NCBI GenBank assembly: GCA_013398175.1
Contig: VZRZ01003209.1
Coordinates: forward strand, 161,704-225,703
DNA length: 64,000 nt
Direction of reading: 5' to 3'
Source: Climacteris rufus
Taxonomy: Eukaryota > Chordata > Aves > Passeriformes > Climacteridae
Each line of letters starts with the position of its first letter. The first letter of the stretch is position 1. The notes beneath the pieces are model-generated. The model ran no database searches. It had not been told where the DNA came from and saw only the letters and a program-made list of their open reading frames with translations. Shown piece after piece: positions 37,861-51,029 of this stretch. The position numbers and the translations under genes are program-made.

Positions 37861-38310
37861 GATGTCACACACCTGAAGGACAGGATGCCATCCAGAGGGA
37901 TCTGGACAAGCTCAAGAAGTGGGCACACACGAACCTCATGAAGTTCAACAAGGCCAAGTGAGAGGTACTGCCCCTAGGTCAGGGCAATCCCTAATATCAA
38001 CACAAGCTGGGGGATGAACAGATTGAGAGCAGCCCTTCTGAGAAGGACTTGGGTGTGCTGGTGGATGAGAGGCTGGACATGACCCAGCAATGTGCCCAGA
38101 AAGCCAGTGCATCCAAAGCAGTGTGGCCAGCAGGGTAAGGAAGATGAATCTGCCCCTCTGCTCTGCTCTGGTGAGAACCCACCTGCAGTGCTGGATAGAG
38201 CTTTGGTGTCCCCAGCACAGGAAGGACGTGGACCTGTTGGAGTGAGTCCAGAGGAGGCCACCAAGGTGATTAGAGGGATGGAGCATATCTCGTATGAGAA
38301 AAGGTTGAGG
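37861..38310 (+). mobile_element. CR1 LINE internal fragment lacking its 3' end
   Basis: Same ORF2 C-terminal region as the copy at 5.2 kb: ACACCTGAAGGACAGGATGC near 37869, AAGTTCAACAAGGCCAAG near 37940, CCCCTCTGCTCTGCTCTGG near 38153 and GTCCAGAGGAGGCCACCAAG near 38247. It stops after GAGAAAAGGTTGAGGG at about 38311, where every complete CR1 would go on through several hundred bp to the 3' tail. No tail is found downstream. Loss of the 3' end is unusual for CR1, which normally loses the 5' end. Confidence 0.92.
37861..38310 (+). pseudogene. CR1 ORF2 C-terminal remnant, second copy
   Basis: The translated pieces include the KFNKAK block and a LVRTHLQCW block equivalent to LVRPHLESC in the first copy. 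An in-frame TAA near 37992 sits at the same codon as the TGA at 5523 in the other copy. Other frame breaks are present. It cannot encode a protein. Confidence 0.75.
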
Positions 38311-38935
38311 GAAAACCGAAACCATCTTTCCTCCATTGCCCCTTGTTTCCAGGCCCACCTTCACTGCTTTGTTCCCAACAATCTTCTCCACCACTGAGTG
38401 GCACGCAGGAATGGGAGTGCGGTCAGTCCATAGCAGCTCGTCTCTGCCGCTCCCTCCTCCTCACGCTTTTCCCTGCTCCAGCCTGAAAGATTCCCAAGGG
38501 CCGCAGAGAAAGCCCTGTCCCGCCGGGGCCTCTCCCTCGCCGCAGGGCCATCCCTACCGGGTCCCTCCTGCCCTCCGTCCCTGCTCCCGCTCTCCCCTCG
38601 GGGCTGGCAGGGCTGTTTCCCGCACGGTTCCCCTGGCTCAGCCCCGGCTGCCGGGCAGCGTTTTGCCCTCCCTTGCCCAGGCTTTCCTTTCCCCGGGGCT
38701 CTCGCCCGCCCGCCCGTGGCTGAGGGGCTCAGCCGTGCCCTGCGCTGGGGCCGCTGCAGCCGCTGGCACCGCCTGGGGCCGGGCGGGGCAGCCCCGGCAC
38801 AGCCCCCGGTGCTGCTGATGCTGCTGCCACCTCCTGAAATCAGGACCGATCCCACCAGCTATTTCTTTCTTCCTCAGCTCTGTGCTGTGTTACCTCCCCA
38901 TTGTACAGCACACACAGGTATGGACTGGAAAGCAG
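38311..38935 (-). mobile_element. GC-rich ERVL-type LTR fragment, minus strand
   Basis: Abrupt change to GC- and CpG-rich sequence. Read on +, the left part (38311-38480) runs CATCTTTCCTCC, CAACAATCTTCTCCACCACT, AATGGGAGTGCGGTCAG and TCTCTGCCGCTCCCTCC. From memory this resembles the reverse complement of a common GC-rich avian ERVL LTR. The part that would carry its poly(A) signal and 3' end (to the left) is missing at the CR1 junction. The right part, to about 38935, is GC-rich without a motif I can assign. The alternative is a genuine CpG island or promoter. The 160-164 codon frames here follow from low stop density in GC-rich DNA. Confidence 0.55.
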
Positions 38936-41900
38936 AATGAGGTGTATTTTAGATAATTTTATTTTATTTTGTCAAAAAAGAGGATTTGTTGATACATTTA
39001 ACACTTTGCTCTGATTGAGTCTAATTCAAAGTAGAATAAAAATAGGATTAAGTTAATATTTATAGACTAGCAATAGTTTTTGGTCAAGGTGTCTCTATCT
39101 TACCTTGACTGTACACTTTTAATCTCTTGGTCCTCTGTATTAACGAGTTGACAGCTGAGGAAATAGAATCATACAGCTTGAGGTTGTTGTTGTTGTTTAT
39201 GCTGATAAAATATTTAAATTGCCTGAAGACAAAATAACAAGAACTTGAGGCAGGAAACAGACAGAATATCAGGTCATGGAAGCCTGGAGTCTGAGTTTGC
39301 TTCATGGAGACTCAAGATACTGGTCCCAGAAGGTGTAATCAGACAGTTACCTACTGCCATGGTACCTGGGAGTCAGAGAGAGTGCTGTTAAGTCCAAGGT
39401 TAAATTATCCTTAATGCTTTGGCAAATTAATTTTCCAAAGTGAATTTTGTAAAATATGAAAATAAAGGGTGGTAATTCTGCACTGATAAAAGCACATATT
39501 TTGAGAAAGCTTTTCTAATGAGACTGAAGATTGAATGAGGATTAAAGATGGATTGTATGATCAATGTTTCTTGCATAGATGTATGTAACACTTAAATAAG
39601 AAATACCAAGCAGAGCCATAGTGTAAATATCTCTGAGATAATTCTGCTGTCCTAAGAAAAGGAGCCACTTTTGGCACAACTAAGACTGATCAAGTTGACT
39701 AGATCCACAGTCTTATTTCTACGTACCATACTTTTCAAGTATGCAATGATACCTGCTAAAAAGCTGTTAAGGTGGCTTGTCATTTGTGGCTGAAACTCTG
39801 TGGCTTGTCCTAGAGATGTTTCCATTTATTTATAGTAAGTACACTTGCTGCTTTTTGTAATACTTGTTATTTTGGAGGTTAGGTGATTTTAAAATTGAGG
39901 CAAAACTATGAAGCCATTGGCTTTCTCCACAGAGGACAGATGTGCTACATGTTGCAACACAATATGTCAAGAACATGCAGTACATGAGTTAAAAGCTTAC
40001 TTAAATTTCATAGTTGAATTTTACATTGTGCCATCTCACCTATATGGTGGTTCTCAACAGAAGAATTCTTCTCAGAAGACAGCTAGAATATATGGAAAAT
40101 CATTCTAATTTTAACAAAATTATGTATTATTGTGGGAAGTTAACTTATGAAGGGTACCACAAAGAATGCTCACATTTACAGTATATAGGATTTCCATATT
40201 CTTACTGCCATTATTAATGTTGTGATGTATATTGATTTTCATACATGTAGCATTCTTAGATGATGTGTAATGAGAAATGTTTGTCAGATTTTGTGAATGA
40301 ATCCTTAACAGAGTAGAAAGTAATCTTAAAACGTTAGATAAATAAAGGTGGAGGGGTAAAGAGAAAAAAGTTGTATATTTCTCATTAATTTTTTTGAATA
40401 TAACATTTTCTTAACACATATCATTCACACTCATCACTGATTCACTGACATTACTTGACTCTTTCTGTTAAAGGAAAACATTCCAAGGATGATATGTTTC
40501 AGTTTAAGACATGAAGATAATTATTCTTGCATATTTCACTTGCAAGTGGAAAAACATGAAGTTAACCACCATATACACCAGTTTACAGTGCAAATCTGTC
40601 TATGTTTTGATAAACAGAAAGGATAGGAAGTGGTCCCTGACTCTAGAGTTGAGTAGCCCAGACAGGCTCCCATCCATGCTGCCTGGGGCTTACTGTCTCT
40701 AGAATAGACTGGCCATGTCCACATTGCACAACTCAAGGGTGTCAGGAAGTTCTCCTGTGGCCCTAGAACTGTAACTGGTATTTTGGTATGTTTCTGTGAG
40801 TTGTGTCTGAATAGATGTGAGACTTCTGTTATTGCCCACCACAGTGCTTTCTGCAAAACACATTGGTGGTGTTCTATAAACCTCAGATGTGGCATGAAGA
40901 CATGCAGAAGGTGTGAAGGCATGAACCAGGCAGAACTGGAGGACTGTACAGGTTGAAAAGACTAAAAATTTATGTAGTCTCATTCATTCTGCTTATTGAA
41001 TCATGCACAGACAATCTGTGTTGCTAAGATTCAGAAGAGAGCTAGGGAGTAACCCGTTAATTAAGGAACAGTCAGGATCCCTATGCTTGGTTTCCTTCTT
41101 TGGTCTTTTAGAAGTGTGAATATGTACAGGCAATCTCCGAACTGGTTTCCTTTACCTTGTATCTCTCTGAAATCTTTTGTGAATTAAGTTCAATATTTTT
41201 GCATGTTTTTTTCTGTTGATCAGCTTAGCCTTTTTCAGTTTCTAGAATTTAAAGTCTGAGTCTATTTTTCTATTTCTTTTCTTCTAGAATAAGTGGAAAG
41301 CTGCAGGCTTGCTCCTTAATTATCACTAGTAAAATGAACCCTGCAAGAAATAAATTATCGTGGCTGCCTCTTTTCTGATTATATCGGTGGACACTGTCTT
41401 ATGGTTATAAATGCTTTTCATCTTTTGATAATTGTATGGTTTTGGGGGGGGTTGTTTGTAGTTTTTTTTTGAGGGTTTGAAATTTTTTTTTAATAGGAGG
41501 GACTTAACACATCCCTCTTTAAAATACTGTAGTTATGTAATCAAGTACAGGACTGACAGCAATGTGTTTAAAATAATAAATTTTGCAAAACATTTGAGCT
41601 TCTTAACAAACTAATTATGAACCCCTGTCTCTTAGTACTGCTGCTTCTATGCTCCAGCAGTGCTATTTTTGGACAGTAGCTGTAACTATTAAGAATGAAT
41701 ACTTTCCAATAACGATTTGATCCAAGAATCTGAAACTGTGACTACCACTGCAGGCTGTTTATATCAGAAGTTTCTCGTCTGATGCTTCCTGATGTCTCTT
41801 CTGTAAACTATCAGCTACAGTGAATGGAATGTAGTTCTTGGTATAATAAGTGCTCTAATGCATCTGCTTCAAAAACTCTTATTTTAAAGTTTAGAAAGGG

Positions 41901-44900
41901 CCAGTGTGATTACCTTGAACCCACCTTGACTGAAGTGGTGTGTATGTGAATGTGTTTTCTTCTCATGATTTTTTAGTTCATCAGGATCTATATGAGTAAT
42001 TCCACTTTTGATGGATGTTATCTATCTTGTAGTTTCTCCCCTTTTTCTTTTTTTTTATGCTTTTTAATCAATCAAATTTGTCATTAAAATTTTTATTGCC
42101 AGCATTTGTTTGATGCCTCTGTGACAGTAAAATTGAATTCTGACAACTGAATTTTATATTCTGTTGTCAGCTTCCTTGCACTAATGAAGACATCCTGGAA
42201 TCAGTCTTTAACATTTCACTGCATTTCTACATGAATGGTCCTAGAATTAGATTTAATATTTGACATGTTTTTGATGCACCGTAAACAATCCATTTCCTGC
42301 AAAAGCTACAAATGTCAGCTCTGTGGGTTTTTGCTTCACTTTTGCATGTCTCATGTATCCTGCAATACAAAGGGTACCCATCAGATGAGCTAAAGCTTTC
42401 CTGCATATTTTGGGGAATATACTACTGTGAAACTTCAGATATCGTACTGACTTGCAGTGAATGGTTTACAATTACCTAGAGCTCAGTTCTGTTAACTATA
42501 TTAAGAATGTACCTCTTGAAGATTTCTCACAAACATTTTTCTGACTGAACACTGTGTGGAGTCTGTATGACGTTTCATTTTTAAGTGTCTAAGGCCTTTT
42601 CCATGTACTTTTGCAAATTTATTTTAACCTTTGCAAACTATGGCCCTGTTCCCATGGCAGAAAACTGCTCAAGCACTTTAAATTTCATATTAAGAGTATT
42701 TTTTTTCTGAAAACATAGTTTGTCTGCATTATGAAGATTCTACGGAAATATTAATGAACTTCCTTTGCCCCTCTGTATTACTATGTATCTTGGTTATTTC
42801 CATGTGATTCCAATTGATATTTTCTTTTCTTCCTACCAAACTTATAATTTGGCACAACACTGCTCTGTAGCATGTAAAATTTTATTTTCTTTACTTACAA
42901 TCTCCTGGCAGTTGTCTTCTCAGTCTGATAATCCCAGCTAGGACCTGAATATAAATTAGGATTGCAGAGGCCTTCTATGTACATCTGTGATTAGTTGATC
43001 TAAATGCTGATAGAAATAGCTGTGAAGCTTTTCTCCATTTCAAAATTGCATATAAAATAGTATATATCAAGTTTATCAAGTTTTTTTGTTCTTTATCTCT
43101 CCATAGGACATGAAAACGATGTCCAGATTTTTACCTTGACTTTCACTACTTTATTCAGGAAGGAGGAGAGAATGAGGTACTGTGTTTCCAGACAAGGCAG
43201 GCTGACAATGTTTACTTAGAAAATCTGGAGAAAAGAAAGTTCAAAAAGTTGAAATTAAAACAAAACAAAACAAAATTTTAAAAAGGGTTTTCTTGGGGCT
43301 TTTAATTGTAGACTGTTGACTATGCCAGAAAACCAGCTATGCACTTTGTCCCTGGTGATGGTTTCTTGTTGTGTTTAATTTTTAGTGGCTCCAGATATCT
43401 ACATGAACAGATTTCATACTTGCTTAAATCATTTTTAGTTGTCTGTTGAGTTCCTTGAGAGCTCCTGTTGTAACTGAGTGTTATTCTTTGATTTTTTTAC
43501 CTATAATTTTCACCTTTCTGCTTCACAAAGTACTATTCTTTTTTACACATGAGGTTCTGGTTTCTCGCAGGTACAAGAAGTACATTCCTAGATGGTTTTT
43601 AATAGGGAGTTTGTACTTGAGCTCATAACAACAATGAGCCTTTTTCTCTCAAACCCAAGAAGCTTTAAAGAAATAAGAAACAGAAAGGGAGCAAGAACTA
43701 CGTATCTCTCATAGCTTAATAACAAAATAGGCAATTACCGGTTTATTAACCAAAATTAGCATCCCAGAAGTTTTCCATGACTTGCATTTTACCCTGTTGC
43801 ATACCGTATTCATATGACAGCCTTAGCTGGCTCAAAGGAAACTACTATTATGATTCAGTGTAGACAAAATTAAGCCTAAGAAGATACAGTTGCAGCCTTT
43901 TGATGTGGGTATTTCAGTGAAAGGTAATATTAAGGTCATACTGAGAGCTAACATGGTCCCACAAAAAACTAACAGCAAGAAGTGTTTTCATGAATCAGCC
44001 ATTTGTTTAAAAGGGTATTATAACAGAGTAGTGTAAGAGATCTGTTTCAACTGAGTGAGGATATCAGGTTGCTTTTACTGATTGATCAATGACCTATCAT
44101 GATGCAGTAAATCTGTGAGCAACAGGATGGCAATGACTGACCCTACAGTATGTATATGAAAATGCATAACTTATTTTTTACATTGTTAATAGCATAAGGC
44201 ATGACACTAGGTGGGTGAGGAATAATTTCTTAGCATTTATCTGGAAATATAACTGGATGGAACGTCTTGAGATAGAAGAGAGCAGGGGAAAATGATGTAT
44301 GAATTTCAAAAACAGGATCATAAGCTGTCAAGCAATGATATCAGTGTGCAGTATTAATATATGCATCTTGCACGGAGAGGTGATAAATGAGACAGCCTTG
44401 TGACAAATTGCATAGGCATGTAATAAATAAGTTTACCACATAACTCTGCAATTTATCAGATGCCTTTTGCCATTACCTGCCCAATAATCCATCTCTCGGG
44501 GATTTATTTTCACAATCCAGATTTCCTCAGCAGCTTGAAACACCCTACTTCTTTCAAAGTTCAACTTGTCAAAAAAAACCTTTTTCCCCTGTTCTCCCTC
44601 TGGTAAGTGTATTAGAAGCACATGACCTAGCCTGAGTTGTTGAACATTAACGGCTTTGCTATACGTGAAGAAATCCTTGCAATTCTAACACACATTAATT
44701 CTGAAAATCAGTTTCCTGCACTTTGAAATGGGCAATGTAACTCTTTATTCCATTAAAATCTGTTGCATATATTTTTGAAACTATTTTACTTTTCTATGTG
44801 TTTTTGCTTCCTAGTGCAGTTAGCCCCATACTGCTCCAGCTGTATTTTTGTGGATTTAAAATAAACACAACACTCCACTTCTTCAGGAATGTGGCCAGTT

Positions 44901-45102
44901 AGCTTTGCCTGCTAAATTAATCTACCCCAATTTATCAACAACCCTTCACATCCCAATTAGTCTGAAACACCGTTTCTAATAATAAATATACTTTTATCTT
45001 TCACCCGTTTTCTTTTCACTGAGGAATTGCTTCTAGTAAAGCTCAAAGCCATAAATCCGTGTGGATTACTGGCTTCAAATTTATTGCCTCATAAGTATTA
45101 CA
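38936..45102. other. AT-rich intergenic block with possible conserved stretches
   Basis: No gene or recognisable transposon. A (CAAAA)n tract lies at 43255-43276. Two stretches (about 41280-41400 and 44440-45090) look unique and motif-dense and are raised as possible conserved non-coding elements under findings. Confidence 0.5.
43255..43276. repeat. (CAAAA)n tract
   Basis: Four units of CAAAA after an A run. Confidence 0.75.
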
Positions 45103-45145
45103 AGCTAAGGACATACTTGAATTAACAGCTAAGGACATACTTGAA
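45103..45145 (+). repeat. 24-bp tandem duplication
   Basis: AGCTAAGGACATACTTGAA occurs at 45103-45121 and again at 45127-45145, with period 24 bp and identical over 19 bp. A recent local duplication. Confidence 0.9.
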
Positions 45146-48100
45146 CAGGAGCTGATTTAAAAAAGGTTAGACAAATTATAATTTTTCATTTACAAATGAT
45201 ATGATTTTGTGGGCATGGTTTCTTTGTCACAAAGTTCAAGGTGGTAATCTGGAGGGGGTTATAAGCATTTATGAAATTTCTCAAAGTATGGATTTTTTTC
45301 TTTTTTAATTTTGAATTTCTCCTTTTTATCCATTTTCTTAAAAGATTCCTAGGAGGTCTGTCATAGTGCCCTTACTGGATGCACAACAGTTCTCTGCTGT
45401 TTGGCTGTTGTTTGTTTGGTTTTTTTTTTTTTTTTAATAAATAAAAATGTGAAAATTGACTTAATTTTAGAAATATCTGATAAATAGTTCAGTGTCACAT
45501 TTTAAGAACCAATAGCTCCAATTTATTGTCTGATCAGCTTCATTGCCTCAAATAAAATTTATTTTCTTCAGATTTGATGTTATGAAAATATTTTAAATCT
45601 TGCATGGTTATCCTCATTTCTGAATAAATGAAGCTTTAAAAACTGATAGAAGCTCTTGTGTCTATGAAAGAGATAAAAATGAATTTTTCACCATGAATTT
45701 ATTTCCCAAAAAAAGGTTAAAAAACCCCACGGTACTTAAAAGTTCCTATGGTTTTGGACATTATTGTCTTAATTTTCTAAGACAGAGATACACAGATAAA
45801 GTTATTTGAAATCCCTTGCAAGTATTTTTTTTTGTCTGCTTTTGAACCCTGTATGGTTGGATTAGTAGAATTCTCTTATTTTGATTTGATGCAAAAAATT
45901 TGTTAAAGGAAAAAATGAATAAAAGTATGTAATCAAAAATAAGTTTGGACAAGACTGCCTGTATTAGTTTCTCTCACTCTTTTGAGATTTTTGAAACCAA
46001 TCCAAATTCATACTGATTTGTGCTTTCTGAAATCTTCTACCCATATACTAAAGAATTAATTTTTAGATTTCTTCACATTTCTCTATCTGAACCAATGTAG
46101 TAATGGTAAGATCTCTTTGAAGGAACTTGCTCTCTCCTGACAATATAATTTGCAAATTATAATAGTTTTTAATTTACTTGGTTTACTGTCTTAGAAACCA
46201 TTTACACTTGATTTTATGGGCAGCCATGATTTGTCTTTTGGGGTAACCCACAGTAACTACCCAGAAACTGTCTGTGTTCATGTGTTTTATGTTCATAAAG
46301 ATCAGAAACTGCAATAATGTACATAAGGTAAACATTTCTAAGTTAGTTATTCTGAAAACATTTCACCCAAGCAGTCTTTAAATCTTGAAGCTGTATGTAT
46401 GTTTGGTTTCTGTAACTGTGTGTTAATTCTTGATGAAAGATGTGCCGTGTCCAAATGACAGCCCATCACTGGGAGGTCACTAACTCCTCTCTGGCAGTGT
46501 TTGCAATATATAGGCATTCAGCCAGCACTGTGTTAAAAGGTCATAAAATGGGAATTAATGAGGTTTGTCCAAGAGCGGGTTATTCCAAATGTCAGTCTAA
46601 AGCTTGGCAAGATTCTTGACATACTGTTCCTCTTGTCTCCCGTTTGGCTAGGCCACTATACTGTTGGCGATTTTTACTCATAGCAGTACCAAAATACCTC
46701 CTTCTGTCCAGCTACAAACTGAATAAAACAAGGTGTTTGAACTGGCTCATTCAAAGGGGGTTTCTTGGTGCTTGCATAGTTCCTTTTAATATGTAATGTC
46801 TAGGATCAATATTCCAGACACAGTTAACTTCAGTGAGAGGTGGGCTCCAACAAGATTTTTGAATTCTGTTTGTAGGGATTCAATGTCTGCAGCATTCATC
46901 ATTCATGAGACATAGATACTTTAATAAAATCTCTTTTCAAAGCTAGAGGACATTCATAGAGGTGTCTGCTGTGTATGGTCTGCAGACCTGGCCCCTTTGT
47001 GAACTCTGGGACTGGGGGCTCCTCTCCTACCTCACATGTGGGTTTTCTACTTTGAAATCAATGTGTGAGAGAAGAGAGATGGATTTCATTGAAATATACT
47101 GCAGAAACCATCTGAGTTCTGTACTCAAACAGGGAACAGAGCTATGTTTCTTTGCCTCTGGTTTTTCTTAGCTGGAAACCATGAGAGTTGCCTGTCTTTT
47201 GGAGGGAGTATTATTGTGGAGATGGTCAGAAAGCCTAATTCTCTTGTGTCCTAGGCTGTAGTAACTGTTACATGACCCTCATCTTTTGTCTTGTCAGTTG
47301 TAGATAATGAAAGCTTTCCATTTCCCAGTGTACAGCTTGGGACAGCTTGGGACTGCTTCTTAAGATTTGGTTTTTATGTTGTGGGAGAATTTAAATAATA
47401 TGATGCATGATCTTGAAAATAACTTATTATAGATTTCCGTTAGTGCTACCACTGTGAGGGAGGGAAGTAATGTCTTTTTCTCAGTGTGCCATTTATCAGT
47501 GAGCACAGTGGCTCAGAGCAATTTTGTGCTCTTCTCATGTCCCAGGTGTCCTCATATGGATTTTTGCTTTTGCTAGCAGGATGGGACCCCTAAACATAAT
47601 CTTGATGCTTTGTCTTGGTGAGTGCTATCTATTGACTGCATAGGTATTTGTTCTTACAGCACAGAGGTAAAGACAAAGATATGTCCTACAAAGCAGTCCT
47701 TACATTTTTTAGTTTCTTTCAATATCCCATGAGTAGAAGTTAAAACTTTTTGGTTAAGAACATTTCATTATTGATCAAGAATCTATCTAAACAGGCTGAG
47801 TCTTGACCATAGATTTCGCTAGAGAACTTGTGATTTCTAAGGACACTGAACAGTAGTAGAGAGAATTTTCTGGCACACCCTAAAATCATTGGCAAAGTTA
47901 GAAAGAACTTCCACAGCTGATTCTGTAATAAACATAATAATTTGTGTGGAGAAGAAAATATGAAGGATATTTATATTCAGACCAATCAAATTTTAATATC
48001 TGTAACAATCAGTAAACTCTTATTATTGGCATTTCAAAATATGTCAGGGTCATAAGAACCTGTTGCTTTGTATTTATGTCATGACAGGTGGCACCAGGTT

Positions 48101-50996
48101 CTTCTGAGGTTTTCATGAGATTTCAGAAATCAGTATTTTTCCATGTGTTTTTATTAGCTTTTGTGTTATTTGCAGATAATGGAAGGAGCATGACTATGGG
48201 AGTGAAACGTTTACATTGTTTAACTGTTGTAAACATGAAGTATGCTGAGAGAAAAACAAAACAATTCCTTCTTGGCTTTTACTCTTTTCTTTAAACTACC
48301 ATTATTTAAAGTGGCACACAGAGAGTACCCTTCTTATTTTCCTGTTATTTCTATTGAGTTGACCGAGTTTCAACAATTGCAGATTTCTGATGGGAGAAAA
48401 AAGAAGCAAAATTATTTCAACTAAGATAATTTCCACTTCTACATTTCATAGCCATGCAATCCCAAACAAAAGATCTTTGAGCACTTTGATTCAAATTTTG
48501 TGTATCTATGTTTATAACAAATTTTATTCTTACAGTTTCATCTACAAAAGTAATGCACCTGATTCACTTAATACATGAACATCCGTACTCTATAACTCTT
48601 GTATATTTTTCTGATTTGGACTTTGGAGCATAAATTTTCATATCTTACTTATTTCTAAGCTTCTTAACTAATTTATACCCATTGAAGATCTGGATTTTTA
48701 TGCAGAAATATTTGAACCCTATTATTTTTTCTTTGTTGCCATCTTTTACATTTGTTCTATTATATGCCTTTAATTGGAAAATTGATCAATGCCGTTAATT
48801 AAAAAAAAATACACTTGTTCCTATAGTGAAATGTGTCAGCATATTATACTTTTTGCTGTTTCTCTGTTGAGTTTTTAATATCCCCTTGGCTTTATATTTC
48901 ATTTGGTATGTATATTTTAAATCAAATAGATGAAGACGTTAATACCATATCTTATGTGTTCTAATTTGTTTTGTTAGTAGTACTGTGAGAGATAGGAAGG
49001 GAATAATTCTGATGCATTCTGAAAGTAACTAAAGGTAATGAAGAGTTCTGGAAAATACAAATCAATGTCTGAGTGCTTACCCATTTAAATGCTATTTTTA
49101 TGCAGTACTCTTTCTTAATATTGTGTTTATAATAACTTAAAGAAATCTCATTTTGCTGCTGCTGAGTGTGGAGTCAGATTTAGCATTTATTTAAAATACA
49201 CTTCACTTTTATGACTTGGGGAAAAATAATGCATATGTACATTAATACATACAATTTTGGGGAGCAGGGGATGTAGAGGAGTAGCTTGTTCAGTTCACTT
49301 CCAAAGATAAATCATCTGTTTAGCCCTATAAAACAGTAATTTTGTCCGGAAGTATCTTCTGTATTGGGAAACAGAAAAAGATGATAGCTTGTGAAGAAAC
49401 ACATTGACATCTCCTTTCTTCTCCTGCTAATAAAGTGGCTCTTTGTAGATGACATTAGTGTGGTATTGAGGGGTATCTTTGGGTGATATAAGCAGATATA
49501 TCCCATTTTTTATCTACTTATGGGGTAGAGTAATAGTGGCTCAGTCACTGTCACTCCAAATAATCACTAGAAATAATTATTTTCACAAAAGAAGAGTGGT
49601 GGCAGCATATGCTGCTGGAAAGGTGTGAAGATGACATTAGATGTGAGATAAAATGATCATGACACTTTGAAAGCGCTGGGTATTGGCATATCTATTTGAG
49701 TCTGTCAAATAGGAACAAGGAGCTAATCATCATAAGGTTCCCTGTGAAAGAGTTGATTATTTACCTCATTCTCTTATAAAAAAGAATAAAATAACCAAAA
49801 AAGCGCTATGGTAGTTCTGTACAAATTAATGACATAAAGAACAGTTTAGACGATGAGGTAAGTGAATTTAAGTAGAGTATTTGTATTTTGAAAATATTAG
49901 TTAATTGGAAGAATATAGTACATGACAAGTTTTTCTGAAATTTTTCTCTCAGAGGCTGGTGATGGAGGAAATATCTTTTGGAGCACTATAGCAATTATTT
50001 TTTTTTTTTCTACACAAAACCAATATAATCTCTCATAAGAGAAAAGTACATTTGTTACTTTTGACTGAGAACTGTCATTCAAAGATGACAGTTTTAGTTA
50101 ATATGTAAATTTTACATGGAATTCCTTAAGTAGCTGTAAGGGATATACCGGTTCTGTTCAGAACAAAACTGCTTTGAAAATGCGGTCTGTGCGTAAGTGG
50201 ATTAGCAGAAGAACAGAACGACATACATCTACTTTATAGATGATCTGATCTCTCAGGGTCATCTTGTACTAACCTCTACTCAAAGCAAGACTAACTGAAA
50301 AGTGAAAAAGTGAAATCTGCTAGCTTAGGGTGTTGCCATTAAATGTTAGTGTTTAAAGGTGGAGATACCACCACTGTACTTAATAACCTTTCTGAAGAGA
50401 AAGATCCTCCCTTAGTCTTCTTTCTTGACTGAAGAAACCCAGTTCACACCACTTTGCTTCATGTCCTCATGTCCCCTTTTACCACATTGCTAGCCCTGTG
50501 TTACAGTCAGTCCATTTTTCCAATTTATTTTTTTACTACCTTGGAGCCAAAATGACATCGTATTCCAGATACGGTCCTGCGGTGGCAAAAGAAGGGAAAA
50601 TGCTGGCAACACATTTGCTGATACAGCCCAGTATGCTATTGTTTCATCATTGCAAGATACTATTCGATACATAGACATCATTCACTATAGGAATTCCTGA
50701 ACTCCCTTGCATGAATGTAAGTAAGCCTGTATATAAAATAGGACCTACTTATGGACACCTGCTATTACTTCTAAAAAAAGGCAAATACATTTTTTCAGTG
50801 AGAATGTTTGGGGAGGTAGCTGATAAACGGTTCAGTTACTAATGGACTCATATATTATTTTCTATTGGCAACATTTTTATAATGTCAAAATACTTTTTTA
50901 CAAGTTATATAACATCTTAGGTTTACAACAGTTATTTTTTGACATTTTGATAAGCTAAACACGTTAGTCCATGACTGTGGAGAAGATCATAGTGTG
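45146..50996. other. AT-rich intergenic block
   Basis: No gene or recognised transposon. A T16 run lies at 45420-45435. A possible conserved stretch lies at about 46440-46680. A short tandem ACAGCTTGGG duplication lies near 47332-47353. Confidence 0.5.

Positions 50997-51027
<31 letters not shown>
50997..51027. repeat. Poly(A) run of 31
   Basis: Uninterrupted A31. No retrotransposon or retrocopy is recognisable directly upstream. Confidence 0.95.

Positions 51028-51029
<2 letters not shown>

Noticed and set aside
37945..38394. 149-codon minus-strand frame, with 120- and 73-codon overlaps
   Set aside because: Antisense of CR1 running across the junction into the LTR-like fragment.
38336..38855. 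160- and 164-codon frames on opposite strands
   Set aside because: They lie in the GC-rich island where stops are rare; Pro/Ala/Gly/Arg-rich translations on both strands without a domain.
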